A stretch of DNA of 46,997 bases from Candidatus Omnitrophota bacterium (GCA_030693145.1 JAUYBI010000063.1:1-46997); one strand, 5' to 3'; positions 6,652 to 16,042 are shown, counted from the stretch's first letter. Made by a program: numbers and translations. Notes: generated by a model not told the origin, from the sequence alone.

Positions 6652-6663
6652 AAACGTCCCCTT
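6649..6663 (+). repeat. Right half of an A-palindrome supplying the stop codon
   Basis: TAGAAACGTCCCCTT matches the right arm of the A family. Its first three bases are the stop codon of the sugar transferase gene. Confidence 0.6.
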
Positions 6664-6687
6664 ATTATTAAAAATCGTATCAACTAA

Positions 6688-6715
6688 TTGCTAAAACTAC
6701 AATTTGCTATATAAT
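6688..6715 (+). promoter_or_regulatory. Promoter of the 4,6-dehydratase gene (leaderless)
   Basis: TTGCTA at 6688-6693 and a perfect TATAAT at 6710-6715 have a 16-bp spacer. The ATG at 6724 is 8 nt beyond the -10 box and no ribosome binding site is visible, so a leaderless transcript is likely. This may drive the polysaccharide operon. Confidence 0.65.
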
Positions 6716-6723
6716 ATTAGGCT

Positions 6724-8550
6724 ATGAACCTAAAAGAATTAATCTTTAGATGCCGGCGTTTAATTATTATCGCTCTCCATTTAGCTTTGGTGGTTAGCGC
6801 CTATGTGCTTGCTTTTTATCTGCGTTTTGATTTTAAAATTGATAACAGCTATTGGCAGGTGATTAGTAAAACCCTCCCTATGCTCATCTGCATTAAAATG
6901 GTTATTCTTGGATATTTTGGGCTTTATTCCGGTTTATGGAAGTATGCCAGCATAGACGATATCTGGAGAATTTTCATGGCGCATGTTTTGGCCTTGCTAT
7001 GTTTTATCCCCGTAGTTGCTTTTATCCATACTTTCGCGGGTTTTCCGCGTTCAATTCTTGTTTTGGATTTTATCTTAAGTTTTGGTTTTATAGCGGGCAT
7101 CCGTTTTGTTACCAGGCTATTGCGGGAAAAATTCCGTCCCGAATATAGAACTAAGCGTAAAAAGGCCTTAATTATAGGCGCGGGTGAAGCAGGGGTGATG
7201 GTTTTAAGAGAAAGCCGGTTGAATCCTAAAACTAATATAGAGATAGTGGGTTTTATTGATGATGACCGAAGAAAAAGAAATCTACGTATCCAAGGAATAA
7301 ATATTTTAGGGGCTTGCGGCGATATTCCTTCTATTGTTGAAGAATATGGCGTTGAGGAGATTATTATTGCTATTCCTTCGGCTAAGGGTGAAGAAATAAG
7401 AAGTATTATTTCGCACTGCAAGATTCCTTCTGTTAAGTTCAGGATTGTTCCGGGCCTACAGAAGATAATCAGCGGAGAGCTGGAGGTTAAGCCGCGCGAA
7501 ATAAAACCTGAAGACCTTTTGGGCAGGGAGATAGTTACGATTAACGAAAAAGAGATTAAAGATTATTTATTTGAAAAGGTAGTTTTGGTTACCGGAGCCG
7601 GCGGGTCAATCGGTTCGGCTTTATGCAGGCAAATAGTGAATTTTAACCCAAAAGAGATTTTGCTATTTGATCATAATGAAAACGATGTTTATTATTTAGG
7701 AATTGATTTTTTGACTAAATACCGGCATATCAAATTCAGGACGATAATCGGGGATATAAGAGATATAGGTTTGCTAAAGAGTGTTTTTTCTCTCTATAAG
7801 CCCGAGATTGTTTTTCACGCGGCGGCGCATAAACATGTTCCGCTGATGGAAGAGAATCCCGCGGCGGCAGTTAAAAATAATATTATCGGCAGCAGAAACC
7901 TTATCTACGCGGCCAACCACTACAAAGTTGAGAGGTTTATTTTCATATCTACGGACAAGGCGGTAAACCCGACGAGTGTTATGGGCATGACTAAAAGAAT
8001 TGTGGAGATGATCTTACAGTCTAAAGCTAAAATCAGCAAGACTAAGTATATGGCAGTTAGATTTGGCAATGTTTTAGGCTCAGATGGAAGCGTGATTCCA
8101 TTGTTTAAGAGGCAAATTGAGGAAGGCGGCCCTTTAACCATCACTCACCCGGAAGTTAAAAGGTATTTTATGAGTATTAATGAGGCAAGCCAGCTTGTTT
8201 TGCAGGCAGGGAGTATGGGTAAAGCCGGAGAGATTTTTATTTTAGATATGGGGGAGCAGATAAAGATTTTGGATTTAGCAAAAGAAATGATTATTCTTTA
8301 TGGCTTAAAACCCGATGAGGATATAAAAATTGAATATATTGGATTGCGGCCCGGCGAGAAGCTCTTTGAGGAGACATTGCTGGATACGGAAAAAGATAAG
8401 GCAACTAAGGCGGATAAGATTTATATCGCGGAGCTGGATGCTTTTGACCCGCGGCACTTGAGGAATCGGATAAGGGATTTAGAAAGGGTAGTTAAGGTTA
8501 TGGATAGCGCGACAATCGTTAAAAAACTACAAGAGATTATAAAAATATGA
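6724..8550 (+). CDS. WbpM/CapD/PglF-type nucleoside-diphosphate-sugar 4,6-dehydratase, membrane-anchored
   Basis: The product has 608 residues, the normal length for the long form. Four hydrophobic segments fill the first 140 residues. A first Rossmann-like region follows (LIIGAGEAGVMVLRES), then the catalytic SDR domain with VTGAGGSIGSALCRQI. The active-site region has STDKAVNPTSVMGMTKR, where methionine replaces the usual SDR tyrosine, as is known for PglF and WbpM. Known members convert UDP-GlcNAc to the 4-keto-6-deoxy sugar, the first step to bacillosamine, QuiNAc, FucNAc or related sugars. It overlaps the O-antigen ligase-like gene by 4 bp. The start is set by the adjacent promoter. Confidence 0.9.
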   Translation: MNLKELIFRCRRLIIIALHLALVVSAYVLAFYLRFDFKIDNSYWQVISKTLPMLICIKMVILGYFGLYSGLWKYASIDDIWRIFMAHVLALLCFIPVVAFIHTFAGFPRSILVLDFILSFGFIAGIRFVTRLLREKFRPEYRTKRKKALIIGAGEAGVMVLRESRLNPKTNIEIVGFIDDDRRKRNLRIQGINILGACGDIPSIVEEYGVEEIIIAIPSAKGEEIRSIISHCKIPSVKFRIVPGLQKIISGELEVKPREIKPEDLLGREIVTINEKEIKDYLFEKVVLVTGAGGSIGSALCRQIVNFNPKEILLFDHNENDVYYLGIDFLTKYRHIKFRTIIGDIRDIGLLKSVFSLYKPEIVFHAAAHKHVPLMEENPAAAVKNNIIGSRNLIYAANHYKVERFIFISTDKAVNPTSVMGMTKRIVEMILQSKAKISKTKYMAVRFGNVLGSDGSVIPLFKRQIEEGGPLTITHPEVKRYFMSINEASQLVLQAGSMGKAGEIFILDMGEQIKILDLAKEMIILYGLKPDEDIKIEYIGLRPGEKLFEETLLDTEKDKATKADKIYIAELDAFDPRHLRNRIRDLERVVKVMDSATIVKKLQEIIKI

Positions 8551-9743
8551 AGTTAAGAATATTAAGATTCCTGGATGCGGCAGTTGAGTACGCGATTTAC
8601 GGGGTGATTTTTTTCATTCCCATTTCTATAGCCATGATTGGGATTTTTGCCGGGATGGCAATTGTTTTCTTTTTGGTTAAAAAGATTTTATCCCCGGATT
8701 TTACTAGTATAAAAGCTAATAAAATGCTATTCCTATTTCTTTTGTTCTTTTTTGTCTTTATGGGTTTATCACTGTTTAACAGCGGGCCGTTAGTTGCTAA
8801 AAGCTTAAAAGTGCTGCTTATAAAGTGGGGCCGGTTTCCTTTGCTTCTTTGGGTAATCATTGATACATTCCAGGATACCAGGCGCATTGTTAAGGCAGTG
8901 TGTGTTTTTCTGTTTAGCGCGGCATTGGTGGGGTTTACGGTTTTTACGCAAAAGTTTTTTGGATTTGAATTCTTGAGGGGGAGAGTTTCAGGTGGTTTCT
9001 CGGTACCGAGTATAGGCCCTTTTCAAAATCCAAATGGTTTGGCAGCTTACCTTACTAGTGTTATTCCTATTGTTTTGAGTTTCAGTTTATGGAAATGGAA
9101 GAAGATTGCTATTAAATTGTGCCTTCTTTTGATTACCGCCATGCTTATTATGTCTTCTTTTTGGACTTTTTGTAGAGGCGGGTGGTTAGGGCTTATAGCA
9201 GGTTTAATTTTTGTAATCTTGGTAACTAATTATTGCCATTTGAAAAAAGCATTTTGGGTTCTGTTTTCATTTAGCTATGTTGTTTGTGTGCCGTTAATAG
9301 GCCTAGCTTTATTCTTCTTTCAGAACAGACGGGATAGTTATAGGTTTACTCTTTTCCATGGCGCTTGGGGAATGATTAAAGAGCATCCTTTGCTTGGTAA
9401 GGGAATTGGCACCTTTATGGATTATTGCGCTCTTTACACAAATAACGGGGGAGTTTTTTACGCGCACAATTGTTTTCTCCAAATTTGGTCTGAATCGGGG
9501 ATTTTTTCTTTATTGTGTTTTATTTTGTTTGTGGGGTATGTTTTCTATAGAAGTATTAAGGTGAGCTTAAGAATACCCAGATCCTTAAACTATTTTATTT
9601 TAATAGGCTTAACCGCGGGATTGTCGGGTTTTTTAGTGCACAGTTTTTTTGAGGTGCATTTGTATTCTTTTCAGCTCAGTTTTATTTTTTGGGTTGTGTT
9701 GGGGTTGACGGCTGCCTTGAGTTCTAGCTTGGAGCAGGGATAA
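8547..9743 (+). CDS. O-antigen ligase/polymerase-like membrane protein (first of two)
   Basis: The product has 398 residues with about ten hydrophobic segments. The large central loop and following helix carry the pattern seen in the Wzy_C/WaaL family: RGGWLGLIAG about mid-protein, then LLGKGIGTFMDYC and YAHNCFLQIWSESG. These proteins act in the inner membrane on lipid-linked glycans, either polymerising repeat units or joining them to lipid A core. The sequence cannot separate ligase from polymerase, and a second family member lies at 23256. Translation is coupled to the dehydratase by the ATGA overlap. Confidence 0.8.
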   Translation: MKLRILRFLDAAVEYAIYGVIFFIPISIAMIGIFAGMAIVFFLVKKILSPDFTSIKANKMLFLFLLFFFVFMGLSLFNSGPLVAKSLKVLLIKWGRFPLLLWVIIDTFQDTRRIVKAVCVFLFSAALVGFTVFTQKFFGFEFLRGRVSGGFSVPSIGPFQNPNGLAAYLTSVIPIVLSFSLWKWKKIAIKLCLLLITAMLIMSSFWTFCRGGWLGLIAGLIFVILVTNYCHLKKAFWVLFSFSYVVCVPLIGLALFFFQNRRDSYRFTLFHGAWGMIKEHPLLGKGIGTFMDYCALYTNNGGVFYAHNCFLQIWSESGIFSLLCFILFVGYVFYRSIKVSLRIPRSLNYFILIGLTAGLSGFLVHSFFEVHLYSFQLSFIFWVVLGLTAALSSSLEQG

Positions 9744-9761
9744 TTAGGATAAATAACGAAT

Positions 9762-10685
9762 ATGGCAAAAAATACAAAAGAGCAATTTCCAAGCTATATC
9801 CCGCTATACTACAGAATATTTTGCGCGGCCCGTAAACTTAGGCGTCAAACCTGTGTTCGTATAAATGAGGATAAAGCTAGAAGAAATGGCCCAATAGATG
9901 TTATTCCTGATGGGCCATTTGTGTTATTTGATGGGGGAGTTAAAGCTAATCCGGTTGGCTCTATCAATAAAAGTGCTTATTGGGTTAAGGATGATTTGTC
10001 TTCACCTAAGATAAGAGATGCCGCTGAGAAAATTGAGCCTGTTAAGGATTTGCTTCGGTCGAAGAATTTGCGCTATACTTCATCAGCGGGAATGTTTACC
10101 CCGGGTACATACACGCAAGAATCGGAGAAGCGTAAATTATGGGAGAATTCCTGGGTTGCGGCTCATTCCGGAGTTAAGGCCGGACATAAGGTGTTGGATA
10201 TTGGAGGCGCATCAACTGCCTTTGTGTTTTATTTAGCCAGCCTCGGATGTTCTGTAAAAGTTGTAGATAATGACTGGAGCTGTTGCGGGATGATTTATAA
10301 CACAAAATATGTCGCAAGAAAAATGAATTGGGATATTGAAGCGTTTGATAGGGATGTTTCAAGGCCTATTCCATTTCCCGATAACAGTTTTGATCGTGTT
10401 TTTTCGATATGTATGGTAGAGCATTTAACTTCAGGTGTACGCCGCAGGATGATGCGGGAGGTGGGGCGCGTCTTAAAACCCGGTGGCATTGTGGGCCTTA
10501 CCATTGATTATGACCCAGATAGAAAAGTGCTTATTGCTGATAAGGGCTTAAGATTTGGGTATAGACAAAAACTTTTTGATGAGATAATTAACCCTTCCGG
10601 GCTTTCTCTGTATGGTAACGATGATCTTGTTGATACAGGTACCGGTGAAGATGGATTCGTTGGAGCATTTTTTCTTAAAAAATAA
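9762..10685 (+). CDS. SAM-dependent class I methyltransferase
   Basis: The product has 307 residues. The SAM-binding glycine motif is VLDIGGASTAFVFYLASLG at about residues 145-163, followed by VKVVDND. The segment FPDNSFDRVFSICMVEHL is the acidic motif and post-motif loop, and GRVLKPGGIVGL closes the Rossmann core. The first 130 residues are less typical and include VIPDGPFVLFDGGVKANPVG. The substrate is unknown; by position it probably modifies a sugar or a lipid-linked glycan. The gene lies 18 bp after the ligase-like gene and 25 bp before RfbF, so it is likely in the same transcript. Confidence 0.75.
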   Translation: MAKNTKEQFPSYIPLYYRIFCAARKLRRQTCVRINEDKARRNGPIDVIPDGPFVLFDGGVKANPVGSINKSAYWVKDDLSSPKIRDAAEKIEPVKDLLRSKNLRYTSSAGMFTPGTYTQESEKRKLWENSWVAAHSGVKAGHKVLDIGGASTAFVFYLASLGCSVKVVDNDWSCCGMIYNTKYVARKMNWDIEAFDRDVSRPIPFPDNSFDRVFSICMVEHLTSGVRRRMMREVGRVLKPGGIVGLTIDYDPDRKVLIADKGLRFGYRQKLFDEIINPSGLSLYGNDDLVDTGTGEDGFVGAFFLKK

Positions 10686-10710
10686 AGTAGCCTGTAAGGA
10701 AGGAGATTAT

Positions 10711-11487
10711 ATGAAAGTAGTCATTTTAGCGGGTGGCAGAGGCACAAGAATTAGTGAAGAGACAGAGGTTTTGCCAAAACCGATGGTAGAAATCGGAGGA
10801 AAGCCGGTTATTTGGCATATTATGAAGCTGTATTCTCATTATGGTTTTAATGATTTTATTATTTGCTTGGGATATCGGGGGTATATGATTAAAGAATATT
10901 TCTCGCACTATTTTATGCATATGAGTGATGTGACCATAGATTTATCTAAGAATGAAACAAAGATTCATACCACTGCCTCTGAACCGTGGAAGATTACTTT
11001 GGTGGATACGGGTTTAGAAACAATGACTGGAAGCAGGCTTAAGAGAGTGGAGAAATATGTTGGAAAACAAACCTTTCTTTTAACTTACGGTGATGGGTTA
11101 GCGGATATTAATATGGTAAAACTGACTCAATTTCACAAGAAGAATAAGAAATTAGCAACATTAACTGCTATTCAAAATGCCGGAAGATTTGGCGTGTTAA
11201 ATATTGACTCAAGAAACAATGTTTCAGAATTTTTAGAAAAACCAAAAGCTGAAGGGGGCTGGATAAATGGTGGTTTTTTTGTTCTTGAGCCAGAGGTATT
11301 TAATTATATAGATAATAATGAGAATGTAGTTTGGGAAAAAGAACCACTTGAGAAGCTATCCAAGCAGGGGAAATTATGCGCTTATAAGCATACTGGTTTT
11401 TGGGGATGTATGGATACTTTAAGGGATAAAATAAGTTTTGAGAAAATCTGGCAATCTGGGGTTGCTCCTTGGAAGGTTTGGAAATGA
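10711..11487 (+). CDS. rfbF: Glucose-1-phosphate cytidylyltransferase
   Basis: The product has 258 residues. The nucleotidyl-transfer signature is VVILAGGRGTRISEETEVLP followed by KPMVEIGGKPVIWHIMK, and the later part has TYGDGLADI and FLEKPKAEGGWINGGFFVLE, all diagnostic of RfbF-type enzymes. They make CDP-glucose from CTP and glucose 1-phosphate, the first step to CDP-3,6-dideoxyhexoses. The ATG at 10711 was chosen because AAGGAAGGAG lies just upstream; an open frame extends further upstream but would overlap the methyltransferase gene. It overlaps RfbG by 4 bp. Confidence 0.92.
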   Translation: MKVVILAGGRGTRISEETEVLPKPMVEIGGKPVIWHIMKLYSHYGFNDFIICLGYRGYMIKEYFSHYFMHMSDVTIDLSKNETKIHTTASEPWKITLVDTGLETMTGSRLKRVEKYVGKQTFLLTYGDGLADINMVKLTQFHKKNKKLATLTAIQNAGRFGVLNIDSRNNVSEFLEKPKAEGGWINGGFFVLEPEVFNYIDNNENVVWEKEPLEKLSKQGKLCAYKHTGFWGCMDTLRDKISFEKIWQSGVAPWKVWK

Positions 11488-12476
11488 AGGTAATGGATAA
11501 TAAATTTTGGAAGGATAAGAAAGTACTCATTACTGGTTTTGAGGGTTTTTTAGGTTCTAACCTGGTTAAAGCCTTACTTGAGACAGAAGCAAAAGTTGTT
11601 GGTTTGGATATCAAGACTTTCCGTAAGGAAACGATTCTTTGCCCCCAGGATTACAAGAAAATAGTTGTTTATAAGGGTAGCGTTGCTAATCGCAATCTCG
11701 TTAGGGGCATTTTGCGCAAGCATTCAATTAACGTAATCTTTCATTTAGCCGCGGAAGCGATTGTCAGCCGGAGCCAGGCAAACCCATTAAAAGCGTTTAA
11801 ATCTAATATAGCGGGAACTTGGGAAGTTCTAGAAGCTGCCCGGTTACAGGGTAATGTGCAGGCTATCGTTGTTGCTTCCAGTGACAAGGCATATGGTAGC
11901 CATAAAAAACTGCCTTATCGGGAAGATGCCCCCTTAATTGCAAATCATCCTTATGATGTTTCTAAAAGCTGCGCCGATTTAATAGCAAATACGTATTTTC
12001 ATACGTATGGGTTGTCTGTAGCGATTACACGTTGCGGTAATATCTATGGGCCTGGAGATTTTAATTTTAGCCGCCTTATTCCTGACGCAATAAGGTGTAT
12101 TCTATTTGATAAAACGCTTAAGATACGCAGTGATGGCCAATTTGTCCGCGATTATGTTTATGTCGATGATATTGTGGCTGGGTACATTAAAATAGCTGAA
12201 CTTTTGAGAAAGAATAATCTTTCAGGTGAAGCTTTTAATCTAAGTGACGAAAAGCCAATAACTGTGGTTAAGTTGCTAGGGGGAATTAGTAAAATTAATC
12301 TTTGTGGAAATAAATTAAAGTATAAGATTATGAATACAGCTAAATATGAAATAAAAAAACAGTATCTTTCTGCAGCAAAAGCCAGGCGTGTCCTAGGTTG
12401 GAAGCCTAGATATAGCCTAGAAGATGGTCTTAGAAAAACAAGTAGATGGTATGCGGAATATTTTAATAAACAATGA
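11484..12476 (+). CDS. rfbG: CDP-glucose 4,6-dehydratase
   Basis: The product has 330 residues. The cofactor motif is LITGFEGFLGSNL near the start, with FHLAAEAIVSRSQANPLKAF, then the catalytic SSDKAYG and YDVSKSCADL (YxxxK). RCGNIYGPGDFNFSRLIPD is also typical of this enzyme. It converts CDP-glucose to CDP-4-keto-6-deoxyglucose. The ATG at 11484 overlaps the RfbF stop (ATGA); an ATG nine bases later is an alternative. The C-terminal block ARRVLGWKPRYSLEDGLRKT is intact, unlike the epimerase remnants at the left of the window. Confidence 0.9.
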   Translation: MKVMDNKFWKDKKVLITGFEGFLGSNLVKALLETEAKVVGLDIKTFRKETILCPQDYKKIVVYKGSVANRNLVRGILRKHSINVIFHLAAEAIVSRSQANPLKAFKSNIAGTWEVLEAARLQGNVQAIVVASSDKAYGSHKKLPYREDAPLIANHPYDVSKSCADLIANTYFHTYGLSVAITRCGNIYGPGDFNFSRLIPDAIRCILFDKTLKIRSDGQFVRDYVYVDDIVAGYIKIAELLRKNNLSGEAFNLSDEKPITVVKLLGGISKINLCGNKLKYKIMNTAKYEIKKQYLSAAKARRVLGWKPRYSLEDGLRKTSRWYAEYFNKQ

Positions 12477-13213
12477 AGTTGCATTTTCTAGGAACAAATG
12501 GGTGGTTTGATACACGGTTAGGTAATACGCTTTCGGTTTTGCTGGATACCGCTAAGGCGTATATTGTGTTTGATGCGGGAGGCGGATTTTATAAACTTGA
12601 TAGATATGTAAAAGAAAATAAGCCGGTTATTCTTTTACTCAGCCATTTTCATTTAGACCATATTATAGGCCTGCATGCTTTAAATAAATTTAATTTTATT
12701 CAGGGAATTAATGTTTTTGGCCCAAAAGGAGTAAGCAAGATATTTGAAGTTATTATTAATACTCCTTACTCAATGCCTGTAAAAAAGCTTAAAACAAAAT
12801 TGACGATAAAGGAATTTTCGAATAATTTAAAGTTTCCGGTAGATATTAAATATAGAAAACTTTTGCATTCTAGCGCTTGTTATGGGTATAGGGTGTTTGC
12901 AGAGGGTAAGTCAATAGTTTTTTGTACGGATACCGGGCCTTGTAGGAATCTTGATCTATTAGCTAAAGGAGCGGATGTTTTGATAACTGAGTCATCTTTG
13001 GCTCCGGGTCAGGTAGATAATAGTTGGCCGCATCTTAATCCTCAGCAAGCTGCAGGGATAGCTAAGAATGCAAAGGTTAAGAGATTATTTTTAGTTCATT
13101 TTGACGCCGGTATATATTTAACAAATAAAGATAGGATTTTAGCTCAAAGCGCCGCAAGGAAGATATTTAAGAATACATTAGCGGCTAGAGATGGTTTAGG
13201 GTTGAGTATATAA
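12473..13213 (+). CDS. Metallo-beta-lactamase-fold hydrolase, RNase Z-like
   Basis: The product has 246 residues. The metal site HFHLDH is at residues 58-63, with a later D in FCTDTG, H in WPHLNPQQA and H in LFLVHFD, matching the metal ligands of MBL-fold enzymes. The arrangement resembles RNase Z/ElaC or cyclic phosphodiesterase relatives. It overlaps RfbG by 4 bp and is read with the CDP-sugar genes, an unusual place for such an enzyme. A role in sugar metabolism, for example phosphoester hydrolysis, is possible but not shown. The motif set is complete, so it is probably active. Confidence 0.75.
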   Translation: MKLHFLGTNGWFDTRLGNTLSVLLDTAKAYIVFDAGGGFYKLDRYVKENKPVILLLSHFHLDHIIGLHALNKFNFIQGINVFGPKGVSKIFEVIINTPYSMPVKKLKTKLTIKEFSNNLKFPVDIKYRKLLHSSACYGYRVFAEGKSIVFCTDTGPCRNLDLLAKGADVLITESSLAPGQVDNSWPHLNPQQAAGIAKNAKVKRLFLVHFDAGIYLTNKDRILAQSAARKIFKNTLAARDGLGLSI

Positions 13214-13264
13214 AAAATAAACCTTGTTGATATTCTAAAAAAAAGCAATATTTATAAATTACAG

Positions 13265-14080
13265 ATGATGAATTTCAATGGTCTTATAGAGCATGCGCGG
13301 AGTGTGCGTGTTAACGCTTTAAATATGATTTATAGAAGCAAGGCCAGCCATATAGGGAGTGGATATTCTTGCGTTGAATTACTTGTGTATCTATATTCAG
13401 GTTGGTTAAAAGTTTCTCCAAATTTATTGTTAGATCCAAATCGTGACCGTTTTATTTTGAGCAAGGGGCATGCAGCCGCGGTATATTATGCGATACTTGC
13501 TGAATTCGGATTTATTCCTAAAGAGTGGCTGGATAAATATTGTCAGATTAATTCTCTCTTAGGTGGCCATGTTGATCATAATGTCTCCGGAGTTGAAATT
13601 TCCACAGGTTCTTTGGGGCATGGTTTGCCAATTGCTGTTGGTATGGCTTTAGCCGCTAAACGTAATAATAAGAAATATCGCGTGGTAGCGCTATTGTCAG
13701 ATGGCGAGATGGAATCAGGATCTAATTGGGAGGCTTTAAATATGGCGGGTGCACAGAAATTAGATAACTTAATTGTGATCATTGATCGTAATGGGCTCCA
13801 GGCTATGGGGTCTACCGAACAGATTCTTCCTATGAATAATTTGGATCAGCGTATTAATAGTTTTGGTTGTTTTTGTAAGACAATTGATGGACATAATTTT
13901 AATAAAATTCATGCTTGTTTTAAGCGTATACCGTTCTCTAGTGGTAAGCCTTCAGTGATTATTGCTAAGACTGTTAAAGGTAAAGGTGTGAGTTTTATGG
14001 AAAATAAGCTGGAATGGCATTATCGTTCACCGAACAATGAACAGTTTGAAGCGGCAACGAGGGAGTTGAAGCAGCTATGA
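13265..14080 (+). CDS. Transketolase-like protein, N-terminal (TPP-binding) half
   Basis: The product has 271 residues, the size of a split transketolase N-terminal subunit. Motifs include SKASHIGSGYSCVELLVYLY, SKGHAAAVYYAILAEFG, STGSLGHGLPIAVGMALAAK and the TPP/metal motif SDGEMESGSNWEAL ending in VIIDRN. It overlaps the C-terminal half by 4 bp. The two halves together would move two-carbon ketol units. In a CDP-dideoxysugar cluster this may build a branched sugar rather than serve the pentose pathway. A weak promoter-like pair (TTGATA 13227-13232; TATAAA 13253-13258) precedes it, with the ATG 6 nt beyond. There is no ribosome binding site. Confidence 0.85.
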   Translation: MMNFNGLIEHARSVRVNALNMIYRSKASHIGSGYSCVELLVYLYSGWLKVSPNLLLDPNRDRFILSKGHAAAVYYAILAEFGFIPKEWLDKYCQINSLLGGHVDHNVSGVEISTGSLGHGLPIAVGMALAAKRNNKKYRVVALLSDGEMESGSNWEALNMAGAQKLDNLIVIIDRNGLQAMGSTEQILPMNNLDQRINSFGCFCKTIDGHNFNKIHACFKRIPFSSGKPSVIIAKTVKGKGVSFMENKLEWHYRSPNNEQFEAATRELKQL

Positions 14081-14988
14081 GAACAACTTTCATGAATCGC
14101 CTTATTGAGATAGCCCGTGAGGATGAACGTATCTGTCTAATTGTCGGTGATTTGGGTTTTTCTGTTGTTGAGCCTTTTGCTAATGAGTTTCCAGATAGGT
14201 TTTTAAATGCTGGAGTAGCTGAACAATCAATGATTAGTATTGCTACTGGATGGAGCATAGCAGAGAAAAAAGTTGTGTTCGTCTACAGCCTAGCAAATTT
14301 TCCTACATTACGTTGCCTTGAACAAATTCGTAACGACTGTTGTAATCATAAGGCTGATGTAAAAATTATCTCTCTGGGGAGCGGAATTACATATGGGCAA
14401 TCCGGATATTCCCATTTTGCAGTTGAAGATTTAGCAGTAATGGGAGCTATGCCTAATATGACGATTTTTACACCGGCAGATCCTTATGAAGCCTCAAGGT
14501 GTCTTGATTTAGGCGTAAAGTTTCCGGGTCCGGTTTATTTCCGGTTAGCAAAAAATGGTGAACTAAGACTAAAAGAAGAAAGGTATTCTTTTGATATTGG
14601 TGATTTTATAGAATATAAGAGTGGTAAAGATATATGTATAATTGGCGTGGGTACAATTCTGTCTGAATGTTTGCAAGCCGCTAATTTATTAGCCAATGAT
14701 GTTGCTGCTGAAGTCATTGGTTTGCCTGTATTTAAACCTTTGAATGAAACGAAATTGATAGATTTATTGAGGAAATTTTCTTTTATAGCGACAGTTGAGG
14801 AGCATTCTTCTTATGGCGGGTTAGCCAGTGTTATTGGTGAAATTATATCGCGCAATGGGTTGAATGCCAAACTCTTGAAGTTTGCTTTGCCTGAAGGTTT
14901 TGATAAGATTGGCCCACAAATTGATTTACGCCGTTTGTGTGGTTTAACCTCTGAACAAATTGCCAGTAAGATTCGGGAGCTATTTTAA
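14077..14988 (+). CDS. Transketolase-like protein, C-terminal half
   Basis: The product has 303 residues. It holds the pyrimidine-binding domain with FLNAGVAEQSMISIATG (the glutamate that activates TPP), the segment ITYGQSGYSHFAVEDLAVMG, and a C-terminal transketolase domain (DICIIGVGTILSECLQAA; ATVEEHSSYGGLASVIGEI). It is translationally coupled to the N-terminal half (ATGA). Such split pairs are common in anabolic clusters. The partner sugar acceptor is inferred from its place between RfbG and RfbH, not from the sequence itself. Confidence 0.85.
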   Translation: MRTTFMNRLIEIAREDERICLIVGDLGFSVVEPFANEFPDRFLNAGVAEQSMISIATGWSIAEKKVVFVYSLANFPTLRCLEQIRNDCCNHKADVKIISLGSGITYGQSGYSHFAVEDLAVMGAMPNMTIFTPADPYEASRCLDLGVKFPGPVYFRLAKNGELRLKEERYSFDIGDFIEYKSGKDICIIGVGTILSECLQAANLLANDVAAEVIGLPVFKPLNETKLIDLLRKFSFIATVEEHSSYGGLASVIGEIISRNGLNAKLLKFALPEGFDKIGPQIDLRRLCGLTSEQIASKIRELF

Positions 14989-14989
14989 T

Positions 14990-16042
14990 ATGCATCCTAT
15001 TGTAAATGAAGATTTAGAATATATTACTTCGGTCAAGATTCCTTGGGGAGATTTAGAAGGTAAGAGTATCCTTATTGCCGGAGCCAATGGTTTCTTACCT
15101 GCTTATATGATTGAAACAATTCTGTTTTTAAATGACCATAGATTTAAAAATAAGGCTAAGGTTTTTGCTCTCGCGCGTAATAAGGAGAGGATTTTGGTCA
15201 GATTTTCCGGTTATGGCAGGAGAAAAGACCTTGTTTTTATTATTCAGGACGTGTGCTCTCCGCTTAAAATATCTAAAAGGATGGATTTTATTATCCATGC
15301 TGCCAGCCAGGCAAGTCCTAAGTTTTATGGAGCTGATCCGGTTGGGACTATCTTAGCGAATACTGTGGGCACGGCAAACCTTCTTGCTTTAGCGGTAAAG
15401 CATAAAAGTGAAGGGTTTATGTTTTTTAGCAGCGGAGAGGTATACGGAGAAATGGCACCCGGTCAGGAATCGATTAAAGAGGATGCCTACGGTTTAGTGG
15501 ATCCTGTTCTTATCCGTTCCTGCTATGCTGAAGGTAAACGTGCCGGAGAAAATATGTGTGTTTCTTGGAGCCATCAATATGGGGTGCCGGTTAAGATTGT
15601 TCGTCCTTTTCATACCTATGGCCCGGGGATGCGGCTTGATGATGGAAGGGTGTTTGCTGATTTTGTTTCCGATATTGTAAATGGAAGAGATATCATAATG
15701 AAAAGCGATGGCAGCGCAGTAAGGGCATTTTGTTATTTGGCTGATGCAATTGCGGGTTTCTTCACAGTTCTTTTGAAAGGTAGTACTGCCCAGGCTTATA
15801 ATGTTGGAAATGATGAAGGCAAAATCAGCATAGCTGAACTTGCTAAAGTATTAGTTGATATATTTCCAGATAAACATTTAAAGATTATACGCAAGGAAAA
15901 TGAATATGCCCCAGGGTATATAAAAAGCAAGATACCTATGAATGTACCTGATACCAGTAAGATTCGGCAATTAGGATGGAAGCCGTTTTATTCCGTAAAA
16001 GAAGGTTTTAGCCGGACGGTAAGGAGCTTTAAGAGTGAATAA
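14990..16042 (+). CDS. NAD-dependent sugar-nucleotide epimerase/dehydratase (SDR)
   Basis: The product has 350 residues. The cofactor motif is IAGANGFLPAYMIET, and the active-site region has FFSSGEVYG and YAEGKRAGENMC (YxxxK). HTYGPGMRLDDGRVFADFV and AFCYLADAIAGF resemble UDP-glucuronate decarboxylase and RfbB-type enzymes. In this operon it could reduce or epimerise the CDP-linked keto sugar. The ATG at 14990 follows the transketolase stop by one base, with GGGAGC upstream. The C-terminal block RQLGWKPFYSVKEGFSRTV is complete. Exact reaction unknown. Confidence 0.75.
   Translation: MHPIVNEDLEYITSVKIPWGDLEGKSILIAGANGFLPAYMIETILFLNDHRFKNKAKVFALARNKERILVRFSGYGRRKDLVFIIQDVCSPLKISKRMDFIIHAASQASPKFYGADPVGTILANTVGTANLLALAVKHKSEGFMFFSSGEVYGEMAPGQESIKEDAYGLVDPVLIRSCYAEGKRAGENMCVSWSHQYGVPVKIVRPFHTYGPGMRLDDGRVFADFVSDIVNGRDIIMKSDGSAVRAFCYLADAIAGFFTVLLKGSTAQAYNVGNDEGKISIAELAKVLVDIFPDKHLKIIRKENEYAPGYIKSKIPMNVPDTSKIRQLGWKPFYSVKEGFSRTVRSFKSE

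Noticed and set aside
6924-7421. Minus-strand open frame of 165 codons
   Set aside because: It lies wholly within the 4,6-dehydratase gene, has no known motif and follows from the codon use of the real gene.
13214-13264. Riboswitch or small RNA before the transketolase
   Set aside because: Only 51 bp, AT-rich, with no stable hairpin that I can see; a weak promoter is enough to explain it.
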